Shown one piece after another: positions 57,527-64,000 of a DNA stretch of 64,000 nt. The translations under genes were made by a program, and so were the position numbers. The number at the start of each line of letters is the position of its first letter. Within the stretch, counting starts at the first letter, position 1. This DNA comes from Pontiellaceae bacterium B1224 (lineage in GTDB: Bacteria; Verrucomicrobiota; Kiritimatiellia; Kiritimatiellales; Pontiellaceae): contig JAROBA010000007.1 in assembly GCA_029432815.1 (NCBI GenBank), positions 1 through 64,000 on the forward strand, given 5' to 3'. A model generated the notes under the pieces. It had not been told where the DNA came from. It saw only the letters and a program-made list of their open reading frames with translations, and did no database searches.

Positions 57527-58153
57527 TCATCGTAGTATCGGCGCTCCGAATGATTGCGGAGGAGCCTGGGAGAAATCCTGTTGTTGAAAAAGGGTGCGCA
57601 TCCAGTTTCGGGTGCGGTATTCGACCTGCAGTTTATCGTCCAGCGTTTTGCAGTCGTTGATCTGTAGAGATTGAGAAAGCATGGTGAGGGTCGCATCGCA
57701 CGGGCCCTGCAACAGGGCGGGGAGCAGCTGTTCTTCAGAATGAAAATGGGCGAGGTTTTCCTGCAGGCTTTGATCCGCCAATGCGATCAGGCGCTTCATG
57801 ACGCAACCGCAGAAGGAAAAGCTTAAGACCCGGGAAAATGAATTCTTCTCATTGAGCATTTTAATTCCTTCCGTCCGGGCCAGAAACCAGTTTCCGGCAT
57901 TAATGGTCTGTATACCGAGGTCCGGCAGCTGCACGGAGATACTCCCGTTCAGAATCGTGCCGGCCCAAATGACATTGCCCGGCAGTACAACCGGTATCTG
58001 CGATACGCATTCGGAAAGAAAGTTGAATTCGTGCAACCGCATGCCGGAGTCGAAGTCCACACTGCTTCCCAGCATCGTAAGGCCGTCGTCGTTGAAATTA
58101 TAATCGCGGGAATTATTAAAGGGACTTACGCCGCGTGAGGTTTGGTCCTGCAT
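57527..58153 (-). CDS. Truncated AraC/PchR-like regulator (effector domain only)
   Basis: About 208 residues. The first two-thirds resemble the N-terminal sensor part of PchR-type AraC regulators: LGSSVDFDSGMRLHEFNFLSECVSQIPVVLPGNVIWAGTILNGSISVQLP, then NAGNWFLARTEGIKMLN. PchR proteins are about 300 residues and end in a helix-turn-helix pair; none is seen here or in the 120 bp after the stop. It is either a decayed gene or a stand-alone sensor. ATG 58153 has GGAG at some distance; 58177 is an alternative. It follows the copper receptor gene on the same strand. Confidence 0.6.
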   Translation of the reverse strand: MQDQTSRGVSPFNNSRDYNFNDDGLTMLGSSVDFDSGMRLHEFNFLSECVSQIPVVLPGNVIWAGTILNGSISVQLPDLGIQTINAGNWFLARTEGIKMLNEKNSFSRVLSFSFCGCVMKRLIALADQSLQENLAHFHSEEQLLPALLQGPCDATLTMLSQSLQINDCKTLDDKLQVEYRTRNWMRTLFQQQDFSQAPPQSFGAPILR

Positions 58154-58253
58154 ATCTGTTACGTCTCCATTTAGCATTTTGGATTACAGAGACCGGTGGT
58201 TCTAAGTAATCCGATCAGGCAGATGAGTGCTCATCGCCTTCTATTTCGAATTC

Positions 58254-58274
58254 CTTCAGGTCCACCCTGACAGG
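58254..58274 (-). promoter_or_regulatory. Conserved 21-nt element, second copy
   Basis: On the minus strand it starts CCTGTCAGGG and ends ACCTGAAG; 20 of 21 bases match 43748-43768. The inner dyad is weaker here (TCAGG/CCTGA). It lies 74 bp after the dyad at 58349 and 100 bp before the AraC-like start codon. Confidence 0.55.
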
Positions 58275-58301
58275 AGTAGTGGAATGGAGCTGCAACTCCG
58301 T

Positions 58302-58316
58302 TTCCAATGATTGGAA
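58302..58316. repeat. Iterated palindrome, copy 27 (centre ATGAT)
   Basis: Perfect non-coding copy between the shared dyad and the 21-nt element. Confidence 0.9.
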
Positions 58317-58348
58317 AGGTATCAAATGGAGCCCGTTTGTCTATTTTA

Positions 58349-58371
58349 TTATTTAGATTAAATCTAAATAA
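58349..58371. promoter_or_regulatory. Perfect 11-bp dyad downstream of the copper receptor
   Basis: TTATTTAGATT-A-AATCTAAATAA, perfect arms. It matches the siderophore leader dyad (43644-43666) in length, centre spacing and most bases. It lies nine bases after the receptor stop and about 195 bp before the AraC-like start. It could also act as a weak terminator, but its second copy in a promoter position argues for a protein site. Confidence 0.6.
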
Positions 58372-58380
58372 GCACCCCGA

Positions 58381-60498
58381 TTACATCGCCCAGTTAATGG
58401 ATGCGAAGAAGAATCTTCCAGGCATTGGAATTTGTTCGCCGCTGGTCAGACCGCCGACGGGCAGGGCGACGGTGCGGTTGAGGTGGCGGGTGTAATCCTG
58501 ATCGAAGAGGTTTTCGATGCCGGCTTCGAGGTTGAATCCGCCGGGGAGCTGAACGCCGCCTTTCAGATTAACAATTTGCCAGCCGGGGGGTTCAGTTTCG
58601 GGGAAGTTTGGATCGATCATATTCTGCTGTGCGGCGGCAACCAACATGGCTTCGGCCCAGGGGCGTATGGATCTATCCCACTCCCAGCGCACACCCACGC
58701 TGCCGTTGAGCGGAGGGATCAGGGGAAGGTTTTCCTGATCGGAAACATTATACCCGCGAACATAGGCGAGCGAAAACGGGACGCTCCAATGGTTGGAAAA
58801 ACGGTAACGCCCTTCAATTTCTCCGCCGCCGAGCACGGCATCGGTATTCACAAAGCCGCGGATCAGGTCACTGGTTCCATCGCCGTTCACATCCAGATTT
58901 CCGACGCCGGTTTCGAGGATATAGTTCCAGACATAAGAACCGAAAAGCTGTGCGCCGATTTCGAGTCGATCACCAAAATAGTCAACGCCCGTATCGAACT
59001 CCAATTTGGTTTCCGGGTCCAGCGTCGGGTTGCCAATCAAATATCCGCCGGGAGCGGGGGCAAAGGTATAGAAGCGTTCAGTGATGCTCGCGGCGCGCTG
59101 CACCCAACCGGCGCCGACAAACCATTGCACGTCATCAGAACTCGGGATTTCCCAAAGCACATTGCCGGAGCACAGCAGTTCGTTCTGGTCCGTATCGGCG
59201 GCATCGGCTCCATAGAAATAGACATAGGCATCGTCGACCGTCGGGGCGATATTGCTGAGCGGTAAATCGAGTGCTTCATCGCCTTTACCGATGGCACTGA
59301 AAACGCCATCGACACGCAGGCCCATTCGGAGACGGCTGTTATGTTCCAGTTCCGTGGTTCGCTCGGCAAAAAGGCCAGCCTGCCCCTGCGAGGCATCGGG
59401 CCAGATGGGATCCTGAAAGGTGCTGCTGGGGCCAACCATATAGCGGGTTCGCAGTGCGTCGCGCGTGAGGTAGTATCCATCGACTCCGATATTCCAGTCG
59501 GTGTCCGGCGTGAAATTCCATTCGGTTTCCACGCGCAGTCCGAAGGTTCGGGACTCGGATTCTGCTTCGGCCTCCATGATTCCGCGATTCGGTTTCTGGG
59601 AATTGTCCATCAGATGATCGCTGGCGGAATAGCCGCCTTGCCATTCCAATGCCAGGAAAGAGCCGCTCGCATTTTCGTGGCGAGAACCGAAGGTGAAGGT
59701 GTTCTCGGTTACGTCGGTCGCGTCCATCGGCAGGGCGGGATAGTCGAGCTGATCGACCTTGTGATAGTTCCAGTTGATCCAGTAGCCGTTGTTTTCGCCC
59801 GGCGTCCAGTGGAGTGTGGCCCCTCCGCCAAAGGAGCGGTTTTCGGCCGGGACAACCTGTCCGGAGCCGGATTCATAATCGCCGAGATCGATGACGTTGA
59901 AGGAAGCACCGGCGGCCACTGTTCCGTTCCCAATCTTTCCTCCGCCGCGGGCGGTATAGCCATCGCGCCCGCCATCGTAGGTGGCCGAGGCGTTTGCTGT
60001 TGCGCCGTTCAGTGCGGGGTCGGCCGGATTTGCAATCGTGCTGGCCATCACGCGCCCGCCCGTTCCGCCAGCGCCGTAGGTGACGGAGGGCAATCCTCGG
60101 ACGACGGTCAGGTTTTCGATGGATTCGGGGGAAAGGTAAATGACCGGCGGGTCCATGCGCGCGGGGCAGGAACCGTAGAGCGGCAGGAAGTCGACCTGTG
60201 TTACAACGCGTTCCCAGCCCAGACCGCGTACGACGGGTTCCGGCGAATCAATTGAGGCGCAGGTGGCGGAGATGCCGGGGAGCTGCTCAATCACCTGACC
60301 GGCATTTAGGCTCAGACTGTCATCGAGCATTTCATCCTGACTCAAGGGATCGGCTAGCACATCGAGGCGGGGCGCGCTAACCACGATGGCCTCAAGCTGG
60401 TACGCTTGTTTTTTCGCGACCGCAACCTCGTTGGTTTCACTCGCTCCGCAAATCGATGCGGAGCATAGAATTAAACTCAGTGTACTCGGATGTTTCAT
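58381..60498 (-). CDS. TonB-dependent copper receptor (OprC/NosA-like)
   Basis: About 705 residues with a signal peptide (MKHPSTLSLILCSASICGASE). GAGG before 60498 supports that start over 60510. In the plug, FLPLYGSCPARMDPPVIYLSPESIENLTVVRG matches the family hallmark of OprC/NosA copper receptors. It contains a C-x3-M site (about residues 111 and 115), and later an H-x-M (about 295-297, ASDHLMDN). Together these match the CxxxM-HxM copper site described for OprC. The barrel ends in a TonB-receptor style (FFFASINWAM). A TATAAT-like -10 lies at 60525-60530. Confidence 0.85.
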   Translation of the reverse strand: MKHPSTLSLILCSASICGASETNEVAVAKKQAYQLEAIVVSAPRLDVLADPLSQDEMLDDSLSLNAGQVIEQLPGISATCASIDSPEPVVRGLGWERVVTQVDFLPLYGSCPARMDPPVIYLSPESIENLTVVRGLPSVTYGAGGTGGRVMASTIANPADPALNGATANASATYDGGRDGYTARGGGKIGNGTVAAGASFNVIDLGDYESGSGQVVPAENRSFGGGATLHWTPGENNGYWINWNYHKVDQLDYPALPMDATDVTENTFTFGSRHENASGSFLALEWQGGYSASDHLMDNSQKPNRGIMEAEAESESRTFGLRVETEWNFTPDTDWNIGVDGYYLTRDALRTRYMVGPSSTFQDPIWPDASQGQAGLFAERTTELEHNSRLRMGLRVDGVFSAIGKGDEALDLPLSNIAPTVDDAYVYFYGADAADTDQNELLCSGNVLWEIPSSDDVQWFVGAGWVQRAASITERFYTFAPAPGGYLIGNPTLDPETKLEFDTGVDYFGDRLEIGAQLFGSYVWNYILETGVGNLDVNGDGTSDLIRGFVNTDAVLGGGEIEGRYRFSNHWSVPFSLAYVRGYNVSDQENLPLIPPLNGSVGVRWEWDRSIRPWAEAMLVAAAQQNMIDPNFPETEPPGWQIVNLKGGVQLPGGFNLEAGIENLFDQDYTRHLNRTVALPVGGLTSGEQIPMPGRFFFASINWAM
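58416..58430. repeat. Iterated palindrome, copy 28 (centre GGCAT)
   Basis: Perfect copy near the 3' end of the copper receptor gene, read I-P-M-P-G on the coding strand. One-mismatch copies lie at 58784-58798 and 59644-59658 in the same gene. Confidence 0.85.
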
Positions 60499-60580
60499 CT
60501 TAAACCTCACATGCTAACCATATTATTATAACGACATACATATATAGTGTATAGGTGTATTTGCATGCGCAAAACTCTAA

Positions 60581-60602
60581 ACGGCCTCCAATTGGAGGCC
60601 GT
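60581..60602 (-). terminator. Perfect 22-bp GC-rich palindrome, terminator of the BioD-like gene
   Basis: ACGGCCTCCAA (60581-60591) is followed by its exact complement TTGGAGGCCGT. On the minus strand it comes 32 bases after the stop of the gene at 60635 and is followed by TTTAGAGTTTT. It contains CCAATTGG, unlike the iterated palindrome. Confidence 0.7.
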
Positions 60603-60634
60603 GTTTAGGCTGAGCTTTATTTCCGAATCTAGGT

Positions 60635-61804
60635 TTATAATCCGTAGGCTTGGATGAATCGTTCGGCATCGAAGTGTTCTTCGAACAGATCGACAATGGA
60701 CTGATGTTTAATCCGGTCGTAGAGTTGTAATTTTGTATTGTTGAAACATTTGTAGAGCGTGGCATCGGTATCCGCCGTATCCTGTCTAACGGCAATGCAG
60801 GGCAGACAACTGTTAGCCAGATGTTTCGTGCTTTCCTGGTCTGGCATTTTATCGGTGGCGCAGGTAATGATAACGCCGCCAAGCTTTTCACCGGGAAGTG
60901 TTTCGTTGAAATCAATGATTCGCTTGAGGCGCCGATGGGAGCCGGAGGCAATCACGGCAATATCGCGCGGCCGCAGGCTGGCTTCCGGATTAAATACGTC
61001 GATGTCCTGGGAAACGATTTTTACCTTGCGACACGGTTGATGCCAGGCGCCGGCACATTTGCCGCCTTTGATGGTGCGATGTTCTTTAAAGCTGTGGCTG
61101 ATCAGGTGCATGGACGGATTATTCAGGTATTTTACGGTCGGCATATAACCGAACACTTTTAACGAAGGATCCCAATCCGGAAAAATGCGGTCCAGCGCCT
61201 TTTCGGTTAAGACCTCCGCCATAGAATCAAGTTTGCTCGGGAGCACTTTATTAAAAAGCACGCCGGCCACCTGACTGTGGTGGTGCGCAAAGTAGGAGAG
61301 ATCAACTTCGAGTTCGTCCAGCGTGCGGCCGATACCCCCGCCCACCAGATAGAGAATTTTTGCCCCCAACAGGTTGGCTACACGGGCATTGGAAAGGCCG
61401 ACCACGGAGCCAACGCCGGGATGCCCGGTACCTTCGGCAATGATCAGTTTTTTATGGGATAACGATTCCATGGTTTCATCGATATTTTTTTCAAACTGAG
61501 CCGTAATCTCTTTCTGAGTAGTGCCGGTAATATATTCTTTGGTCACCCCCGAAACCACGCGTACCGGCGAAAGCATGCCCATGTCCGGCATATCGAGACC
61601 GGTGAACTCTTTCACGATGCGAACATCCTTATCAATCTTCTGGCCGTTGGGCAGCGTGATCATTTCCTGACCAACCGGCTTGAAGTAGCCGATGTCTTTC
61701 GGATCAATGATTTTGCTGATGGCGGATATCACGCCAAGACTGGTGACGGTTTTTCCGGCGTGCTGACGCTCTCCGGCAATAAATACGACTGGGGGTTTAC
61801 TCAT
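60635..61804 (-). CDS. BioD-like ATPase with DRTGG domain
   Basis: A 389-residue protein. The N-terminal half has a dethiobiotin-synthetase-like ATPase fold (VVFIAGERQHAGKTVTSLGV as Walker A; IIAEGTGHPGVGSVVGLSNARVANLLGAKILYLVGGGIGRTLDELEVD). The C-terminal half (DIAVIASGSHRRLKRIIDF, then LGGVIITCATDKMPDQESTKHLANSCLPCIAVRQDTADT) is like the DRTGG domain. Such proteins look like the N-terminal part of long phosphotransacetylases, without the enzyme domain. The function is unknown, perhaps acetyl-phosphate sensing. Confidence 0.82.
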   Translation of the reverse strand: MSKPPVVFIAGERQHAGKTVTSLGVISAISKIIDPKDIGYFKPVGQEMITLPNGQKIDKDVRIVKEFTGLDMPDMGMLSPVRVVSGVTKEYITGTTQKEITAQFEKNIDETMESLSHKKLIIAEGTGHPGVGSVVGLSNARVANLLGAKILYLVGGGIGRTLDELEVDLSYFAHHHSQVAGVLFNKVLPSKLDSMAEVLTEKALDRIFPDWDPSLKVFGYMPTVKYLNNPSMHLISHSFKEHRTIKGGKCAGAWHQPCRKVKIVSQDIDVFNPEASLRPRDIAVIASGSHRRLKRIIDFNETLPGEKLGGVIITCATDKMPDQESTKHLANSCLPCIAVRQDTADTDATLYKCFNNTKLQLYDRIKHQSIVDLFEEHFDAERFIQAYGL

Positions 61805-62103
61805 CCTGTAATCTCCTTTTGAACTATGGATGTTTTTACCATGTCGTACCCTTAAGACAATTCGATTAATCGTTAATCAATTTAGCTCTCTGCGTTTCGT
61901 GGGTCGTTGGAAGATCGACAGCCGGTTATTTTCTGACGTCCACTCGGAAACTGAATCATGGGTTATTTTTTCGACTTGGCAGGTTGTTCGGACAAATGCT
62001 GCTAACCGCCTGTCGTTGAAAGCCTGTTACAACCATTCTTTATTTTTCATTGATTTTCAACGTTTGGAAGGGACAATAGATCGTAATTCAACTGGAGGTA
62101 ATT
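61805..62103. other. Divergent 299-bp interval
   Basis: Lies between the BioD-like gene and a thioredoxin-fold gene and must hold promoters for both. It contains AT-rich dyad-like TTCGATTAATCGTTAATC (about 61861-61878). No RNA or small gene was seen. Confidence 0.4.
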
Positions 62104-62682
62104 ATGGCATTTACATTGGGAATCGGAGAGCAGGCCCCGGATTTCAAGCTGCCTGCAACAGACGGTAAGAGCTATGCCCTGAATGACTTTAATGAAAAAC
62201 TGCTGGTGATTTTCTTTACCTGCAATCATTGCCCGTATGTGCTCGGGTCGGACGAAAATACGCGGCAGCTCGCTGACCGTTTCGCGGATCAGGGCGTCAA
62301 GTTTGTGGCGATCAACTCGAACAGCAAAAACACCTATGCCGAAGATGATTTCGACCACATGGTGGCCCGCATGGAGGAAAATAAGTTCCCTTGGCTTTAT
62401 CTTTATGATGAGTCGCAGGATATTGCCGAGGCTTATGGCGCGCTGCGCACACCGCATTTTTATGTTTTTGATCAAAGCCGAAAACTGGCCTATGTCGGCC
62501 GCGCAATTGATATGCCGCGCGATTGGACGCAGTCGACGACCCACGAACTGGCAGATGCGCTGGAGGAACTGCTGGCGGGAAAACCGGTGAGTAATCAGGT
62601 CACGAACCCGATTGGCTGTAATGTTAAATGGGATGGAAAGGAACGGCATTGGATGCCGCCGGAAGCGTGTGACCTCGTTTAA
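62104..62682 (+). CDS. Thioredoxin-fold (AhpC/TSA-like) protein with CNHCPY site
   Basis: A 192-residue protein without a signal peptide. [50 protein letters not shown] gives a CxxC redox site (C-N-H-C) in a peroxiredoxin/TlpA-like setting. [20 protein letters not shown] and the tail [25 protein letters not shown] are common to a group of thioredoxin-like proteins of unclear role. GGAGG stands five bases before the ATG. Confidence 0.85.
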   Translation: MAFTLGIGEQAPDFKLPATDGKSYALNDFNEKLLVIFFTCNHCPYVLGSDENTRQLADRFADQGVKFVAINSNSKNTYAEDDFDHMVARMEENKFPWLYLYDESQDIAEAYGALRTPHFYVFDQSRKLAYVGRAIDMPRDWTQSTTHELADALEELLAGKPVSNQVTNPIGCNVKWDGKERHWMPPEACDLV

Positions 62683-62718
62683 GCGCAAATAAATACTTAA
62701 TTTTTACGCGGAGAGGGG

Positions 62719-62746
62719 TTGAAATTATAAAAAGCAGACCTATACT
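62719..62746 (+). promoter_or_regulatory. Sigma-70-type promoter before the coiled-coil lipoprotein
   Basis: TTGAAA (62719-62724) and TATACT (62741-62746) with 16 bases between. The ATG follows at 62802. Confidence 0.6.
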
Positions 62747-62801
62747 GATCTCATTTCTGGGGAAAGCGATATTTAACCTACTAACTGAGGAAGGACTAAT
62801 T

Positions 62802-63386
62802 ATGAAGAAAATGGCAATGTTGTTGGCAGCGGGATGCGCAATTGGAATGCTCACAGGTTGTGGAATTCCTGAAGAGGAACATCTTGCAATCATTGATGGA
62901 ATTAATGCACAGCATCAGGAGGAGGTGGATTTGCTGAATATTGCCATCGCCGACAGAGATGATGTTATTAAGAGTGAAAAGGCCAAGGCGCGTCAGACGC
63001 GTATTGAACTCGATGATGCTTCGGAACGCATTGAGAAACTCAATCAAAAGAGTCTTGAAATTTCTAAAGCGCTGGCCGCTGAAAAATCTCAGGTAGCTAC
63101 TTTGGAATCTCAGTTGCAGACAGCCCAGACTCAGGCGGCCGTTGCAATGGAAGAGGCTCTGGAATCTGAAAACAAGTACAGCACCCTGGATGTTGAGTAT
63201 CAGGATCTGAAACGTCGTTTTGAAATGTTCAAGAAGAACATGAGTGCACTGAGTGCTCCGAAAGCTGCTGCCGCTCCGGCTGCTGCTCCTTCCGCCACTC
63301 CTGCTGCCGCTGCTTCGACTTCAAGTGCACAGGGCAGTGCTTCCCAGAAAGCCAGCAGTCTGCTGGATGAAATGGGTTCGCTCTAA
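62802..63386 (+). CDS. Coiled-coil lipoprotein
   Basis: A 194-residue protein with a lipobox (AIGMLTGCGIPEEE, Cys at about 21), a long coiled coil (about 30-145: LNIAIADRDDVIKSEKAKARQTRIELDDASERIEKLNQK), and an Ala/Pro/Ser-rich tail (about 150-185). It resembles Lpp/Pal-like structural lipoproteins only in outline. An outer-membrane or cell-wall structural role is plausible. It has its own promoter and terminator, so it forms one transcript. Confidence 0.75.
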   Translation: MKKMAMLLAAGCAIGMLTGCGIPEEEHLAIIDGINAQHQEEVDLLNIAIADRDDVIKSEKAKARQTRIELDDASERIEKLNQKSLEISKALAAEKSQVATLESQLQTAQTQAAVAMEEALESENKYSTLDVEYQDLKRRFEMFKKNMSALSAPKAAAAPAAAPSATPAAAASTSSAQGSASQKASSLLDEMGSL

Positions 63387-63409
63387 GCATTAAGCTTGAA
63401 TGCTGCTCA

Positions 63410-63438
63410 AAAGCCCGGATCAATCCGGGCTTTTTTTT
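63410..63438 (+). terminator. Terminator after the coiled-coil lipoprotein
   Basis: AAAGCCCGGAT pairs with ATCCGGGCTTT across CA and is followed by a run of T. It is the clearest intrinsic terminator in the window. Confidence 0.92.
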
Positions 63439-63480
63439 ATGGCTGTTTACCGTTATGCTCTGCAACAGGAGGTTGGATAT

Positions 63481-64000
63481 ATGAAAATATGGCTAATTGG
63501 AATGGCAGCACTTTGTGCCGCTCTGACAGTAACGGCGCTGGAAGTGGGGGATTCCGCTCCCTTGTTTACAGCAAAAGATCAGGATGGTGCCGATTGGGTT
63601 TTAAAAGATCAGTTGGGAGATAAGCCGGTTGTGGTTTATTTCTATCCTGCTGCCATGACAGGGGGCTGCACGAAGCAGGCTTGCTCTTATCGCGATTATG
63701 TTAAAAACGGGGAAACAGCGTTTGTTGTCGTGGGCATCAGCGCAGATGGGATACAGAATCTTAAGTGGTTCCAAACCTCGGAAAATTTGAATTTCCCTTT
63801 GCTGTCTGATCCCGCCGGCCGTATTGCCGGCCAGTTCGGTGTTCCGGTCAAGGCCGGTGAAAAAGTGATTACCCGTACGGTAGACGGCAGTGAGGTTGAG
63901 CTGAAGCGCTCGGCGACCACTGCCCGCTGGACCTTTATCATCAGTCCTGAGGGCAAGGTGGTCTATAAGTCAGACAAGGTTAAGGCCACCGAAGACCTTG
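63481..64000 (+). CDS. Exported peroxiredoxin (PrxQ/BCP-like), cut by the window edge
   Basis: At least 173 residues, continuing past the end of the window. AGGAGG stands before the ATG at 63481. A signal peptide (MKIWLIGMAALCAALTVTALE) precedes a peroxiredoxin: VGDSAPLFTAKDQDGADWVLKDQLGDKPVVVYFYPAAMTGGCTKQACSYRDY. The peroxidatic Cys is in the MTGGCTKQACSYRD motif, which also has the resolving Cys five residues on, as in BCP/PrxQ. TFIISPEGKVVYKSDKVKATEDL is close to the C-terminus. It probably protects the envelope from peroxide. A one-mismatch palindrome copy occurs at 63769-63783. Confidence 0.88.
   Translation, partial: MKIWLIGMAALCAALTVTALEVGDSAPLFTAKDQDGADWVLKDQLGDKPVVVYFYPAAMTGGCTKQACSYRDYVKNGETAFVVVGISADGIQNLKWFQTSENLNFPLLSDPAGRIAGQFGVPVKAGEKVITRTVDGSEVELKRSATTARWTFIISPEGKVVYKSDKVKATEDL

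Noticed and set aside
7638-58430. F-Q-x-L-E as a conserved protein motif shared by unrelated proteins
   Set aside because: The same DNA is read in other frames as P-x-x-G or S-x-x-W and also occurs outside genes, so the constraint is on the DNA palindrome.
1-64000. CRISPR arrays, prophage or transposase genes
   Set aside because: No regularly spaced direct repeats with unique spacers, no cas, integrase, capsid or transposase proteins were seen.

Overview
The window is a Gram-negative bacterial chromosome segment with a mixture of core and accessory genes. It has many outer-membrane barrels and TonB receptors, extracellular proteins ending in calcium-binding-like repeats of the type common in the PVC superphylum, Shine-Dalgarno sites of the GGAG type and leading signal peptides. 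My best guess is a member of the Kiritimatiellota or a close PVC relative. This is an inference from protein style only; there is no rRNA in the window.

Layout. 0.1-1.2 kb: rsmD-coaD. 1.2-5.8 kb: a zinc uptake operon on the minus strand (His-rich secreted protein, outer-membrane barrel, znuA, znuC, znuB, merC-like). 6.0-6.2 kb: tRNA-Ser(GGA) and tRNA-Gly(GCC). 7.3-14.2 kb: an ABC-F ATPase whose 3' end has become an insertion hotspot. A PaeR7I/XhoI-type restriction-modification pair and an AraC-GyrI regulator lie between repeated, degraded copies of the ABC-F tail and of the tail of the convergent solute-binding protein. 14.3-21.1 kb: a phospholipase D lipoprotein and an RND exporter / LolA-like / outer-membrane-protein operon. 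21.2-25.1 kb: a redox-stress operon (CBS, peroxiredoxin, DUF302, thioredoxin, OsmC, UspA, ArsR) with a degraded second ArsR. 25.8-27.5 kb: an AT-rich Mrr-type nuclease. 27.5-33 kb: an ECF sigma operon with a CBM48-bearing membrane partner, small secreted proteins, two DUF2202 proteins and a secreted repeat protein. 33-37.7 kb: an NtrC-type regulator / barrel / histidine kinase operon followed by a coiled-coil protein with a sigma-54 promoter. 37.8-43.6 kb: a beta-propeller protein, a nine-heme cytochrome with PKD-like domains, and a flavin reductase. 43.6-54.8 kb: an 11-gene siderophore uptake operon carrying its own Exb/Ton energy system. 54.8-58.2 kb: VapBC, DUF1858 and DUF438 proteins and a truncated AraC-type regulator. 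58.4-60.5 kb: an OprC-like copper receptor. 60.6-64 kb: a BioD-like ATPase, thioredoxin-fold proteins and a coiled-coil lipoprotein.

The most striking signal is not a gene. A 15-bp degenerate palindrome, TTCCARNSNYTGGAA, occurs about 28 times without mismatch, and about 15 more times with one mismatch, where well under one copy is expected by chance. It lies in coding and non-coding DNA, in all three reading frames and on convergent and divergent genes. It also forms the stem of a terminator. It is missing from the clearly foreign Mrr gene. This looks like a highly iterated genome-wide DNA motif comparable in abundance to HIP1 or DNA uptake sequences.

Other notable points are a shared operator-like dyad plus a shared 21-nt element upstream of the siderophore operon and downstream of the copper receptor, a likely ECF promoter motif repeated before several genes, and two sigma-54 promoters close to the NtrC-type two-component system.
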